A stretch of 64,000 nt of DNA, taken from positions 43,004,194 to 43,068,193 of the forward strand of contig CP136069.1 of assembly GCA_032622095.1 (NCBI GenBank), read 5' to 3'. The stretch comes from Siphonodentalium dalli. Its lineage: Eukaryota > Mollusca > Scaphopoda > Gadilida > Siphonodentaliidae. The notes under the pieces were generated by a model, which did no database searches, was not told the DNA's origin, and saw only the letters and a program-made list of their open reading frames with translations. Made by a program: the position numbers and the translations under genes. Positions 23,732 to 35,387 of the stretch are shown one piece after another; position 1 is the first letter of the stretch; each line of letters begins with the position of its first letter.

Positions 23732-23928
23732 TGATAAAATTGCAATTTAGTCAGGCAGTACCACCTGGCGATAGTCTGCTCTCGGTGCGACTTTCCTGAA
23801 ATGGTAAAACATGACATCGATGGGTTGAGGGTGGCCGGTGAAATATGAAATAACAAGATCAATTGTAGATCATTCATTCGGGGTGAGACTACCTCAGCCA
23901 AAGAGCAAGGAATTTACCTATCTATACT

Positions 23929-24305
23929 ATATATTTTGAGACTTCGTATATATGTGTGTGTGTGTGTGTGTGTACTTCATAGAATCCAAAACGCGTGTAC
24001 ATATTGAGCTCAAACTTCCTATGTAAGTGTCAAATCCGACCGACACGACCGTGGTCGCGGTTTAGAGAAGCTCAGAGCACCCGTTCTCCAATCTCAAATC
24101 ACCGCAAAGGCACGGCGTGGGTTAATCAAGTGATTATTTAATGAGCGTTTGTTTTTGACGCATCTCTATAAAGAGCGTCTGTTTCCCATTCAACGTTATT
24201 AGCATCTGCATAGTTATACGGGAACATTGAGTGCGCATCGAAATCATCCCAGATAATCACGAATATAGCATCAGATTTCTCCCCAGATATACCGTTATAA
24301 AGCTA
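23929..24305 (+). mobile_element. Helitron-like fragment, family C head
   Basis: Starts near CTATACTATATATTTTGAGACTT, then (TG)n and GTACTTCATAGAATCCAAAACGCGTGTA. The same head recurs at 24314. A 75-bp segment (24236-24303) is shared with the 1.73-kb duplicated unit. Confidence 0.5.
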
Positions 24306-24313
24306 CTGGAATC

Positions 24314-24343
24314 TGCCAATCTACTATATAATTTGAGACTTCC

Positions 24344-24407
<64 letters not shown>

Positions 24408-24780
24408 GTGTATATATATATGTGGGTACTTCATAGAATCGAAAACGCGTGTAGGAACGGGCATCCCCACGGCAATGTCGGCTTATAAGACATCTTTACT
24501 ACACATGACATCCGCGTTGGTGACTGGGAAATTCCAGGGAATGCCGATTGAGCTCAAACTTGCTACCTACGGGAAGTGTCATATATATATGAGTGTGTCC
24601 TTTATAGACTCGAACCGATTGAGCTCAAACTTGCTAAATATTGACTGGGAAATTCCAGGGAATGCCGATTGAGCTCAAACTTGCTACCTACGGGAAGTGT
24701 CATATATATGTGTGTGTCCTTTATAGACTCGAACCGATTGAGCTCAAACTTGCTAAATACGGGAAGTGTCATGGACGGGT
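24314..24780 (+). mobile_element. Helitron-like element, family C, with (AT)n and tandem body
   Basis: Head TCTACTATATAATTTGAGAC, a ~50-bp (AT)n run (24345-24397), then about three repeats of 'gattgagctcaaacttgctamstacgggaagtgtcat'. A hairpin/CTAG tail was not found. Confidence 0.5.
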
Positions 24781-24965
24781 TCATTGAAAAACAAAACAAA
24801 ATCGGGTAAAATTGAAAAACAAAATTAAAAAGGCACAATTAACTCCTTGAAAAACCAAACAAAATCGGGTAAAATTTAAAAACAAAAAATTCAATTCAAA
24901 AATTAAAAAAGCACAATTAACTCATTGAAAAACAAAATAATTAACTCATTGAAAAACAAAAAATA
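24779..24965. repeat. A-rich tandem repeat (~65 bp unit)
   Basis: About three units of 'attaactcattgaaaaacaaaacaaaatcgggtaaaatt' with varying lengths. Confidence 0.65.
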
Positions 24966-25555
24966 AATTGTCATGTTTCTGACTATTGCCGAAATTTGTA
25001 TCGGAACCTGTTGCAATTGCTTTTTCGAACAAAGCCATGGGACGAATGCCGCCAGTGGCGGACTAACCTGCAAGTATAATATAATGAGAACGATAATCGA
25101 AAACACATAGTTTAAAAGTGTCCGCTATTTCATGTGGTGTTGTTGGAAATCACACTCTGACGCTACATAAAATTACTCATTTACGACAGACAGAACATTT
25201 GATTAACATATAGCCACATTGGTATAATGTAAAAATAACATTGTGATGGTGAAAGTTTCAAAACTCTGCTTTGAAGATGATTTTAATTCATAAGTTTCGT
25301 GAAGTTATTTCTCCGGAATGAGTATTATTTTCGTTATAGAGTTACCTCCCTTTGGAAGTTTTAATATCGGCTAAGATAACTGTTGAGATCACTTCTTTAA
25401 AACTTTTATTTATTTTTATCTTTGCCGGGACCTAACGTATGTAACATGATTTAAATTGCCTTATTTTGTTTTTAAAGCTAAAACGCCGTATAAAACCTCA
25501 GTGGTTGGAAATTGAGGTGTCCGTTTCCATCTCCGGAAAATGGAGGCGGATGAGA
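24966..25555. other. Intron sequence, nothing specific
   Basis: AT-rich sequence with no supported feature. Confidence 0.4.
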
Positions 25556-25559
25556 ATTT

Positions 25560-25852
25560 TCGTAAAGGTCAAGTGAATGTATCTTGCCCCGGATACGAAT
25601 TTTATCGGGTCGCCGACCCCGTGCGACGCAAGCTTCGCGCATGCGCAGACCAGATCTCGGAAACGGGTGGAGCTATCGACTTGAAATTTGGTGTGTGAAT
25701 GTATCTTGCCCCGGATACGAATTTTATCGGGTCGCCGAGCCCGTGCGACGCAAGCTTCGCGCATGCGCAGACCAGATCTCGGAAACGGGTGGAGCTATCG
25801 ACTTGAAATTTGGTTTTTGAATAGCCCGGACAACGTCGGGCTTATCGGCTAG
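25560..25852 (+). mobile_element. Helitron-like element family B, 5'-truncated
   Basis: Two 122-bp body repeats (GAATGTATCTTGCCCCGGAT ... GGTGGAGCTATCGACTTG) end in hairpin GCCCGGACAACGTCGGGC, 11 nt before the end, and the terminus CTAG followed by T. Confidence 0.75.
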
Positions 25853-26201
25853 TCTCCTATATATTTTTGAAGACCTCTGTCTCTATGTATGTATGTATGT
25901 ATGTATGTATGTGTGTATGTACATGTATGTCATTTATACAAATCTACGATTCTCGACCGATCGGGACGAAACTTGGTACGTGTGTGTAGTTTGACCAGGC
26001 GGTCGTCCTTGTCGTATTGGCGAGCCCATGCGACGCCCATGCAGCGCATGCGCAGACGAGATCTCGGAAACGGGTGAAGCTATCGACTTGAAATTTGCTA
26101 TGTGAATGTATCTTGCCCCGTATACGATTTTTATCGGGTCTCCGAGCATATTTGAAATTTGGTTTTTGAATAGCCCGGACAACGTCGGGCTCATCGGCTA
26201 G
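25853..26201 (+). mobile_element. Helitron-like element family B, complete
   Basis: Starts TCTCCTATATATTTTTGAAG directly after the CTAG of the previous unit. It has a (TATG)n microsatellite, the ACGATTCTCGACCGATCGGG box, one body repeat, the hairpin GCCCGGACAACGTCGGGC, then TCATCGGCTAG and T. The 5' TC, a 3' hairpin about 11 nt from CTAG, and a following T are the standard marks of Helitrons. It encodes no Rep/helicase. Confidence 0.8.
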
Positions 26202-26950
26202 TCTATTATGTATTTTGGAAGATCTGTCTGTGTGTGTGTATCTGTGTGAGGGTGTGTGTGTGTGTGTGTTCGCGATGAACTCGAAAACGGCCAAGCCGAT
26301 TTCGATGAAACTTGGTATGTGGGGTTACTTTCGGTCGTGGGGTGGCATGAGCATATTAATTTGTCCGTGCGACGTGACCTTGACCTTGAAATCGGGTCAT
26401 TGCAAGGTCAAACGCCCGAATATCACGGGATTTCGATGAAACTTGGTATGTGGGGGTGTCTTCGCCCGGGGAGTGGCATAAACCTATTAATTTGCCCGTG
26501 CGACGTGACATTGACCTTGAAATCGGGTCATTTCAAGGTCAAACGCCCGAATATCATTGGATTTCGATGAAACTTGGTATGTGGGGGTACTTTCGTATGG
26601 GGAGTCTCATAAGCATATTCATTTGCCCGTGCGACGTGACATTTATCTTGAAATCGGGTCAATTCAAGGTCAAATCGCCAATTTTGATTGGATTTCGACG
26701 AAATTTTATACATAGGGTTACTTTTGTCCACTGAGTGTTTTGGACGGGTCAAATCGTGACCCCAATCTGACATTGACATTCAAAATGATCAATTCAAGGT
26801 CAAATCGGGTAAAACCGGATGGATTTCGACGGGCACGTTTGTCGGGTACTTTTGTCCGGGCAGTGTTTTGGACTGGTCAAATCGTGACCCCACTTGACCT
26901 TCAAAATGGACAATTCAAGGTCAAAGCCCGGACGAAGTCGGGTCATCTAG
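26202..26950 (+). mobile_element. Helitron-like element family A, copy 1
   Basis: Head TCTATTATGTATTTTGGAAG, a (GT)n run, then TTCGCGATGAACTCGAAAAC and four to five diverged body repeats of about 130 bp built around GATTTCGATGAAACTTGGTA and CTTGACCTTGAAATCGGGTC. The tail has hairpin GCCCGGACGAAGTCGGG and ends CTAG. It abuts the next unit with no spacer. Confidence 0.8.
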
Positions 26951-27688
26951 TCTATTATATATTTTGGAAGATCTGTGTGTCTGTGTGTGGTGTGTGTGTG
27001 TTCGCGATGAACTCGAAAACGGCCGAGCCGATTTCGATGAAACTTGGTATGTGGGGGTATTTTCGGCCGGGGGTGGCATGGGCCTATTAATTTGTCCGTG
27101 AAACGTGACATTGACCGTGAAATCGGGTCATTTCAAGGACAAACGTCCGAATATCACGGGATTTCGATGAAACTTGGTATGTGGGGATACCTTCAGCCGG
27201 GGAGTGGCATAGGCCTATTAATTTGCACGTGCGACGTGACCTTGACCTTGAAATCGGGTCATTTCAAGGTCAAACACCCGAATATCATGGGATTTCGATG
27301 AAACTTGGTATGTGGGGTACTTTCTGTCGGGGAGTCTCATAAGCATATTCATTTGCCCGTGCGACGTAACCTTGACCTTGACATCGGGTCAATTCAAGGT
27401 CAAATCGCCAATTTTGATGGGATTTCGATGAAATCTTATACATAGGGTCACTTTTGTCCACTGGTGTTTTGGACGGGTCAAATCGTGACCCCGACCTGGC
27501 CTTGACCTTCAAAATAATCAATTCAAGGTCAAATCGGGTAAAACCGGATGGATTTCGAAGGGTACTTTTGTCGGGTACTTTTGTCCGGGCAGTGTTTTGG
27601 ACTGGTCAAATCGTGACCCCACTTGACCTTGACCTTCAAAATGGACAATTCAAGGTCAAAGCCCGGACGAAGTCGGGTCACCTTCTAG
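26951..27688 (+). mobile_element. Helitron-like element family A, copy 2
   Basis: Same order of parts as 26202-26950 and similar length (738 versus 749 bp). The tail is GCCCGGACGAAGTCGGGTCA, then CCTTCTAG followed by T. Confidence 0.8.
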
Positions 27689-28471
27689 TTAAATATATAT
27701 ACGCCATTAAATACGTCAACGAGTCATTATTTGTCTGATTCTATTTCTTTACGTGGGCAAACAATTCATGGTTACATGAAATGTCATCGCAGGCCTTATA
27801 CATAGACGCCAATGTTAGTTTCACGTCCCATTTGTTTATTTAAGTATGTTTTGTCGAGGTTTTGGACCATGTAATAAATAGAATCTACAACTCTTCCCCA
27901 GGTTATAGCGGGATTTACAGAACTCGTACAGTAAATTAGGTTTGGACCTTGCCAAAGGCTCAGTCCAGACCTAATTTACTGGAATCGTTTTGTAAATTCC
28001 GTATAAACTGGGGACTCGTTATAGATCCTCTATATATACGATTCTATACATTGATATTGATTATATATTTTGACATGCCCTCCAAAATTAGTTCGCCCCC
28101 GCTGCATTTTCTTGCTTCTGGAGTCCCTGTGTGTAATATGTTTTCCGTGCATCAGGCAGGGGGGGGGGCAAAACTTTTGCAGGAACGTATGCTGGTGTGG
28201 TAGGTGGCCCAAGGGGCAAAACACGCGTTTTTTACAACCTCATGCAAATTTTTACTGACGACCTTTTGTGCCCTTATTTGACGTTTGTAACAGTTTAAAA
28301 CATATTGTAAGAATTTATAACTGCAAAAACACCATATTTATGATACTGGGACCTCATATGGGCCTTAGTGGAGATGACATTAAGCTATGGCATGTTGCAT
28401 TATTATGGGGCGGGTGAGTGAAAATTTTCCTTCCTGACACCCTTCGGAAAGAAGCTTCGAGAAATGTAAAA
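27689..28471. other. Intron sequence with one hairpin
   Basis: The only structure noticed is a hairpin with 19-bp arms, CAGTAAATTAGGTTTGGAC (27929) and its near-complement (27963-27981). No gene seen. Confidence 0.5.
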
Positions 28472-28788
28472 CTGAAATAAACTTGTCTTGATGTAACTAA
28501 AGCCTAGATCATTGTGTGCATGGAAAAAGAACGAGCAACTGTCTCAAACATTAATGTGACTATCAATGGCTAGAATATAACTAGCACCACACTGTTCATC
28601 GGTGCATCAAGCCAATCAGTGAAATATTTGCATGTCTATCAACTCATGATCGGTTACTCTCACAACACCTAAAATATCAAAATCTGGCATAGTGACTGTT
28701 TGTCATTTATTATAACAGAGGTTGCTCCAGTAGATAATGGGCTGGTTGACAGACTAATCAGTAAATTGTTAGAAATTATGGAATTGTG
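28472..28788 (+). repeat. Direct repeat flanking the 4.9-kb palindrome, left copy
   Basis: Matches 33752-34352 in the same orientation, apart from a 273-bp insertion in the right copy. Landmarks: GATCATTGTGTGCATGGAAA, GGTGCATCAAGCCAATCAGT and GATAATGGGCTGGTTGACAG. Confidence 0.85.
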
Positions 28789-28810
28789 TGTATCCTGTAC
28801 AATGACAATT

Positions 28811-31800
28811 AGTCCAGGAGATATTGGTCGACCTCTGCACCCCCCCCCCAGGACTTAACTTCACCCAATTAACTTTCTTCCTTAAGGTCTCCTCTAATTT
28901 TTTTCACTTGTTAACAAGAAAAAAAAGTGGCCGCAGAGACTCCAGACAAGATGGCGTCCATCATGGCGGCCATTTTTTTTAAATGCACCAGGTCTCTTTG
29001 ATCGCCATTATAGTAAAGATGATAGCACATGCGGTCTTGTTTTCCGCTCGATTCGTTATGCTAATTTACAACCATTACAAATTAGCCAAAAATCCGACAC
29101 CAGAATCCAATATGGCGGCCAAGATGGCCGCCGAAATGTGAAAATATGCTATTTTTCTGACATGTTACCACCTTTCGTTTGTCTCTGTGGGAAAATGTTA
29201 GAATTTTTGCGTCATATTATACATTTATCATATAGAGGAGTCATTGGCGAACACATGGGGACCATAATATGCATTCATTTCGGGATATTTTTGTCCGATA
29301 TCACATTTTCCCAAATGCCGGTATCATAGGTCAAAGCCTAATCTCCGTTAATAACGCGATGTTATGTTTCGAATCAATGAATGTTATTGCTATTATAACA
29401 ACACCCATGCATATATAGTTGCAGGAGATACTCGAGTTAGGATTCCTCTTATACCTGAGTTGAGGAATATTTACCCAAATCCAAGATGGTGGCCATTTTG
29501 TGAGCAGTGAGCATTATTGCCATGACAACTCCACACCTGCTTACTATTGTAAGTTGGGAACACTTAGGCGAAGAACTTTCCTTGTACCATATCCAAATAA
29601 AAGTCCCCCAAATCCAAAATGGCGCCCACAATGGCGGACAGATTTTGAATAATCACCGAAATTCCCTCATATTCACATCATTGGGCATTATTGTCGAGAC
29701 AACTCCACCCATGCTTACAATTGAGTTGGAAATACTGAGGTGAAGTAATTACATTACATCTCATGCAAGAAATTGTTTTCCAAATCGAAGATGGCGGCCA
29801 AAATGGCGACCGAAATTTGAAAACAAGTCTACATTCCTTTACTTTCTTACGATGGGCGTTATTGTTTCGCGATTTCTATCCACCATTACATGTTGATATG
29901 GAATAGTGACATGAAGTATTCATTAGGGTTTGGCAATTGATACTCACAGCCAAGATCGCTGCTAAATTGGCGGCTAGAAATTGAAAATAAATCGATATTT
30001 TCACATATTAATTTCAACTTTTTGTCATAATATCGGTATGTATGGACGAAACTGTACATAAACCATCTACTAGTTAAACTTAAAGGTATCAAAACGCATA
30101 ACATAGCTCGTATCCTTCTGGAAAGATGAAACACCACAATTAATATCGCGATGTGGCATTTCGAAATCCGGTCTCCACTTAGTGCCGATAATGGTCGTAA
30201 GCGTAGGTGCGCCGAATAGTTATATCAGAACAATTACCTGATAACAGATTCTGATTTGCCACGTCACGTCCATAATTATCTGGACCAGCTTCCATTTCTT
30301 TGTCTGATAAATCTAGGTCGCTCACACCGACAGAGTATTCACCACTTCCTGGGAGTAGGGTCCCTCTAATCATAACGTTTCAAACAATTCATTTTCCGGT
30401 GTCTAGCTTACAGAAGGTCATCTCTATGTATGTGTCTCATACCCCATGCGATAACGACATGTACACCTGGCGAACCAGTTAGCTAGTCACTTCTCAATAG
30501 ATGGTTCGTCAACTCACAAACTCAGCGAACGCATTGGCATATGTGGACAACTTCGACAGTGTTTCGAAGGTTGCTAGCTGTCTCATTCCCTTGGGCAGAT
30601 GTCTATCTGCTAAGGAGAAGACCCTAGTGTACAGACTGCCGACACTTCTTGACCATTATCCGAAGCAAACTGTGTGACGCCCCGCAGTTGTCTCGTCGAA
30701 TATCTCCCAGCAGAGAAGAACAATGCTCGCGGTGCTAGTTTGTGGACATGCGCCATGATAGTGGGAATGAAATGGGCCACCGTATACACCACCCATACCC
30801 CTGGTGCATGTTTAAGATATCGAATGTCATGCGTGTCGGTTTTATGTGGTGGTAAGATTGTATTTCCACATCCGTTTCGAAGCCTTTCTGATTCAACTAC
30901 GTACACTTTTTTCTGGATAATAATATGCTAGCCTCCCTCAAAACAGTCGGATGGACTAAAGGATAATATCTTTATAGCATGAATGTATGCGTGTTTTGTC
31001 ATCCTCTCTCGAGGTTAGTGTCAGTATGTGGGCGGTATTATTCAAGAAAATGTCAGGAACTGTGGTGCATTTATTTCACTATGTATTTACAGAACAATTT
31101 AAAGTCTCGATGGCAATGGCTGTGGCCGTTGGGGAACGCGACCTTTATGATCATATAGCTTTATATATATATAACTTCAGAATATAGTAGTTAATGTCTC
31201 ATGCAGGAAAATGGTCGCATTGGTGATGTTACCAAGAAATCACTTAGTGTACCAACGTTTGTTGAACTGAATGCAAGAGCTGATCAACGTAATATTCCTC
31301 TGGATGTTCTTCGCGTTGACCATTTCACCATTTTGTTGATGGCATTTGTACTTTCTTGAACCATACCACCCAGCGTGAGTATGACATATCAACCAACTAT
31401 CAAATGTATCGCCTTTAAGACTACACCCCAGTATTGGTGGGGCTTATACAGCAGTAGCCAATGGCATACTCCTGGTCCAGTTGTTTAAGAACGGCTTCCA
31501 AACGGATGGGAACATACAATCTTAGCATACAAGGAAAGCAAAGCCACACATGAGATCCTGTCTGAATCTAAAACATAACAAAATAAGGAGCGGTGCAGTC
31601 ATGGTCCAATTTCATTTCCACTATCATGACACATACCCACAAACTAGTACCGTGTGTATTGTTATCATCTGATTGGATCTGTTCGGTGAGACGATTGCTG
31701 GACGCTAACAAGCTTGTTCTTATGATCATGTTCAAGGAGTTTGGGTATATTATGCATTATGGTCTTCTACGCCTTAGCAGATGTGCGTCCGTCAAATGTC

Positions 31801-33742
31801 GGGCTTTCAACATTCGAAGCCATATACAGAAGTTGTCCGGGTATGTCAGTGCATTAGATGAGTATGTGAATTGATGAACCATATATTGAGAAGTGGCTGT
31901 TTGGGAAGACCAGGTGTACACGTTGTTATCCACATTAGGTCACCAAAGCTGACAATACTCAGATATATAGGTCCTTCTGAAAGCTAGTATACGCATCGAC
32001 CAACTACCTTTACAGTGTATCGCACAAGATGACGCATATACCCCATATGTAGCATCTGAATTATACCATAAGCTATACCACGAATGAAGCTCGCTAAGAA
32101 TTCCAAGCTTTCGAAACCAACACGTGAGCTGGACACCGGCATATGTATTGTTTGAGACATTCCGATTAGTGGCACACTCATACAAAGAAAAGTAGTGAAC
32201 TGTTGTTGTGAGTGAGATAGATTAATCTGACGAAGAGACGGAAACGAGTCTAGATAATGCTGAAGTGGCAATTCAGAATAAGCGCAGGTACTGTTGTTTT
32301 GATTCTTGGAAGTCATAATATGACTATTCGGCGCACCTATATACGGTTACGGCCAGTATGAGCCCTTAGTGGCGAATGGATTTTGAAATGCCACATTGCG
32401 ATTGTGGGTTTTCATCCTTACAAAAGGCTACGACTTACATTGGAACTAACATATGGCTCATATTATGTACCGTTTCGTTGATACAAATCAATATTATGAC
32501 AAAAAGTTGAAATTTGTATGTGATAATATCGGCTTCTTTTCAATTTCTGCCCGCAAGTTTGGCCGCCATATTGACTGTGGGTATCACTTGCCAAACCCTA
32601 ATGGATAATTCATACATATAAACATGTAATGTTGGGTAGAAATCGCGAAACAATAACGCCCATCCTAAGAAAGTAAAGGAATGTAGGCATGTTTTCAAAT
32701 TTCCGTCGCCATTTTGGCCGCCATCTTTGATTTGGAAAACCATTTCTTGCATGAGATGTAAGGTAATTACTTCACCTCAGTATTTCCAACTCAATTGTAA
32801 GCATGTGTGGATTTGTCTCGACAATAATGCCCAATGATGTGAATATGAGGGAATTTCGGTGATTATTCAAAATCTGTCCGCCATTGTGGGCGCCATTTTG
32901 GATTTGGGGGACTTTTATTTGGATATGGTACAAGGAAAGTTCTTCGCCTAAGTGTTCCCAACTTACAATAGTAAGCAGGTGTGGAGTTGTCATGACAATA
33001 ATGCTCACTGATGTTAAAATCAGCGATTTTCGGCGATATTTTATTTCTGGTGGCCATTTTGGCCGCCATCTTGGATTTGGGTAAATATTCCTCAACTCAG
33101 ATATAAGAGGAATCCTAGCTCGAGTATCTCCTGTAACTATATATGCATGGGTGTTGTTATAATAGCAATAACATTCATTGATTCGAAACATAACATCGCG
33201 TTATTAACGGAGATTCGGCTTTGACCTATGATACCGGCATTTGGGAAAACGTGATATCGGACAAAAATATCCCGAAATGAATGCATATTATGGTCCCCAT
33301 GTGTTCGCAAATGACTCCTCTATATGATACATGTATAACATGACGCAAAAATTCTAACATTTTCCCACAGAGACAAACGAAAGGTGGTAACAAGTCAGAA
33401 AAATAGCATATTTTCACATTTCGGCGGCCATCTTGGCCGCCATATTGGATTCTGGTGTCGGATTTTCGGCTAATTTGTAAGGGTTGTATATTAGCATAAC
33501 GAATCGAGCGGAAAACAAGACCGGATGTGCTACCATCTTTACTATAATGGCGATCAAAGAAACCTAGTGCATTTTTAAAAAATGGCCGCCATGATGGACG
33601 CCATCTTGTCTGGAGTCTCTGCGGCCACTTTTTTTTCTTGTTAACAAGTGAAAAAAATTAGAGGAGACCTTAAGGAAGAAAATTAGTGGGGTGAAGTTAA
33701 GTCCTGGGGGGGTGCAGAGGTCGACCAATATCTCCTGGACTA
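28811..33742. mobile_element. 4.9-kb near-complete palindromic element (R4), ATGGCGGCC-rich
   Basis: The outer ends AGTCCAGGAGATATTGGTCG and the inverted copy at 33742 open two arms that stay aligned to a centre near 31190. The outer 1.4 kb is close in sequence. The inner part is more diverged but still paired (30490-30770 mirrors 31608-31880). The outer arms consist of 150-190-bp modules, each with ATGGCGGCC-type boxes and 'ttgtcatgacaactccacacctgcttac' wording. Inner segments retain a short open stretch on the minus strand at about 30500-30610 (ending AFAEFVS then stop) whose mirrored copy is disrupted; I do not recognise the protein. A third arm copy lies at 58017-62730. Confidence 0.8.
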
Positions 33743-33751
33743 AATACATAT

Positions 33752-34352
33752 ATAAGTAAACTTGTCCTGATGTAACTAATACCTAGATCATTGTGTGCAC
33801 GGAAAAAGAGCGAGCAACTGTCTCAAACATTAATATCACTACCAATGGGTAGAAACTATTTGTCATCAGTGCATCAAGCCAATCAGTGAATTATATACAT
33901 GTCTTTCAACTCAGATGATCTCTCACAGGACCTAAAGTATCCAAGTCTGGTGCTGTGGCTGCTTGTCATTTCAACCAAATATGATGGCGGATATTATAAT
34001 GGTATTAGTTTTTCAAATATTTTGATTAAAAAAAAAAAAAATTGGTTTTGTTCAATTGAGCAAGGAATTCACTCTTAAACAAACATATAAAAACAATTAT
34101 ATATGAATCAAAATGTTTCAATGCCACCGCTAAATGAAGGCTCTGTCTAAGATCAAAATGTGTGCGAAGTCCCACAGGTATCTCCGACGCTGAATATATG
34201 CTCCCAAAGGGAGCGTGTTTTTTGGGGATCCTGTTTCAGCTAGTTTAGTATAATAGAAGTAAGTTGCTCAAGTAGACTAACATAAGTGGTATGAATATGT
34301 TAGATAATGGGCTGGTTGACAGACTAATCAGGAAATAGTTAGAAATTATGAA
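33752..34352 (+). repeat. Direct repeat flanking the palindrome, right copy
   Basis: Same sequence as 28472-28788, interrupted by a 273-bp Helitron-like insertion at 33971-34243. Confidence 0.85.
33971..34243 (+). mobile_element. Small Helitron-like insertion with empty site
   Basis: Starts TCAACCAAATATGATGGCGG, contains hairpin GCTCCCAAAGGGAGC (34200-34214), and ends TTTCAGCTAG before T. The matching repeat at about 28706 lacks it. The hairpin lies 29 nt from the end, further than the usual 10-12. Confidence 0.6.
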
Positions 34353-34577
34353 ATGACCTAGGTTTACAGATGATCAGCAATTTATAAAACTTTTTTTTCT
34401 GAAACAGGTTAAATTGCTATTTGAACTAATTAAGATAATTCCCACTCATATGAGTGATACCAGTAGAGTTTTATGCGATTTTAGACAAATTTTAGTGAAA
34501 TTTGGGGGGGTGGGTGTCAAAAAATTGGGACTAAAAAGTTATTTTATTTTGCATACGTTCCTGCTAATGTTTTACTA

Positions 34578-34600
34578 CCCCCCCCCCCCCCCCCCCCCCC
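34578..34600. repeat. Poly-C run (23 bp)
   Basis: An uninterrupted C run, about 170 bp past the donor of the 34769-34861 exon. Confidence 0.95.
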
Positions 34601-34768
34601 TGCATCGGGTCAAGTTTGTCACTTGATGATATCTAGATGCAGTTAATCACCACATTGAAGAAAATCCCTTTGCATGGTCCTCGACTAATGAAACTGACAA
34701 CCCCGTGATATTACATACTGGCTAAAATTGCGATAAACCCAACCGCAAACCAGCTTATTAAATCTTAC

Positions 34769-34861
34769 CCAGACATATATAGGACTCTTGCAATCACACT
34801 GCCTGTTGTTAATATACCGAGCAGGAACAAGGAGAATATTGCATATCCTATTCTTGGAAAA
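34769..34861 (-). CDS. nrf-6-like: NRF-6-like exon (membrane helix FPRIGYAIFSLF...)
   Basis: Acceptor TTTCATTTCAG, donor GTAAG. The 93-bp exon encodes FPRIGYAIFSLFLLGILTTG followed by SVIARVLYMSG, a single hydrophobic helix of about 20 residues after a short charged turn. This is the expected position and character for the helix that follows the MQFF..SPL exon in Acyl_transf_3 proteins. It starts with the base completing the previous codon and ends with GG, completed by the T that opens the next exon. On its own it would be hard to recognise; the splice sites and phase agreement on both sides make it convincing. Confidence 0.85.
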
Positions 34862-35387
34862 CTGAAATGAAATATAAGACCATGAATCCATGTACGGACA
34901 ATAGACTTTAACTAAAAATTAGCAGGCGTTGTTCACTAAATCCTTTTAGTCATTAGTGGATTGTTTCCATGATAAACAGGGTTTATTTATATTCTTTTCT
35001 TCCCAAAAAGCGTTAGTTTATTTTAACTATTTTCTTTCACTGTATTAATTATTTTGCATAATATTTAGAATGTCTAAAAGTGCACTACAATTTTTTTTTT
35101 ATTGGAAAATCTCTCTTTTAAATATAATTGAAATTCCAGTTGAATAAGACACACATTATGATTGGTCGAGAGCTGCTATTTTACTTTAGTTTTCTATTCC
35201 TAGCATCGCCCGCTGATGTGTGAACACATTTTGAATGGAGCATGGTGTCATTGATATTGCACATCAAATACGTCACCGCGCCACCAGGAGTCGCGTTATC
35301 AAGTTGAACTGAAACGTTATTTCCTAAAGATACAGTAGATACAGTTAACAGGAAGTTATTTAGGCACTGTTTTGAACCCATAGAACC

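Larger units (their letters stand above)
20079..23910 (-). mobile_element. CR1-like LINE (non-LTR retrotransposon), decayed
   Basis: The element reads on the minus strand: a possible 5' leader to about 23910, an endonuclease-reverse transcriptase frame (23731 to 20399), then a 3' tail ending AATAAATATGTTTAAA next to Helitron sequence. The coding frame has four defects: a shift at an A8 run (plus-strand T8, 22706-22713), a TAA at 22534-22536, a 1-nt shift near 21850-21853 and a TAA at 21125-21127. No gag-like first frame was recognised. The 5' boundary is uncertain because no target duplication was found. Confidence 0.85.

Noticed and set aside
28811-33742. LTR retrotransposon or endogenous viral element
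   Set aside because: The paired ends are inverted, not direct; no integrase, protease, primer-binding site or polypurine tract was seen.
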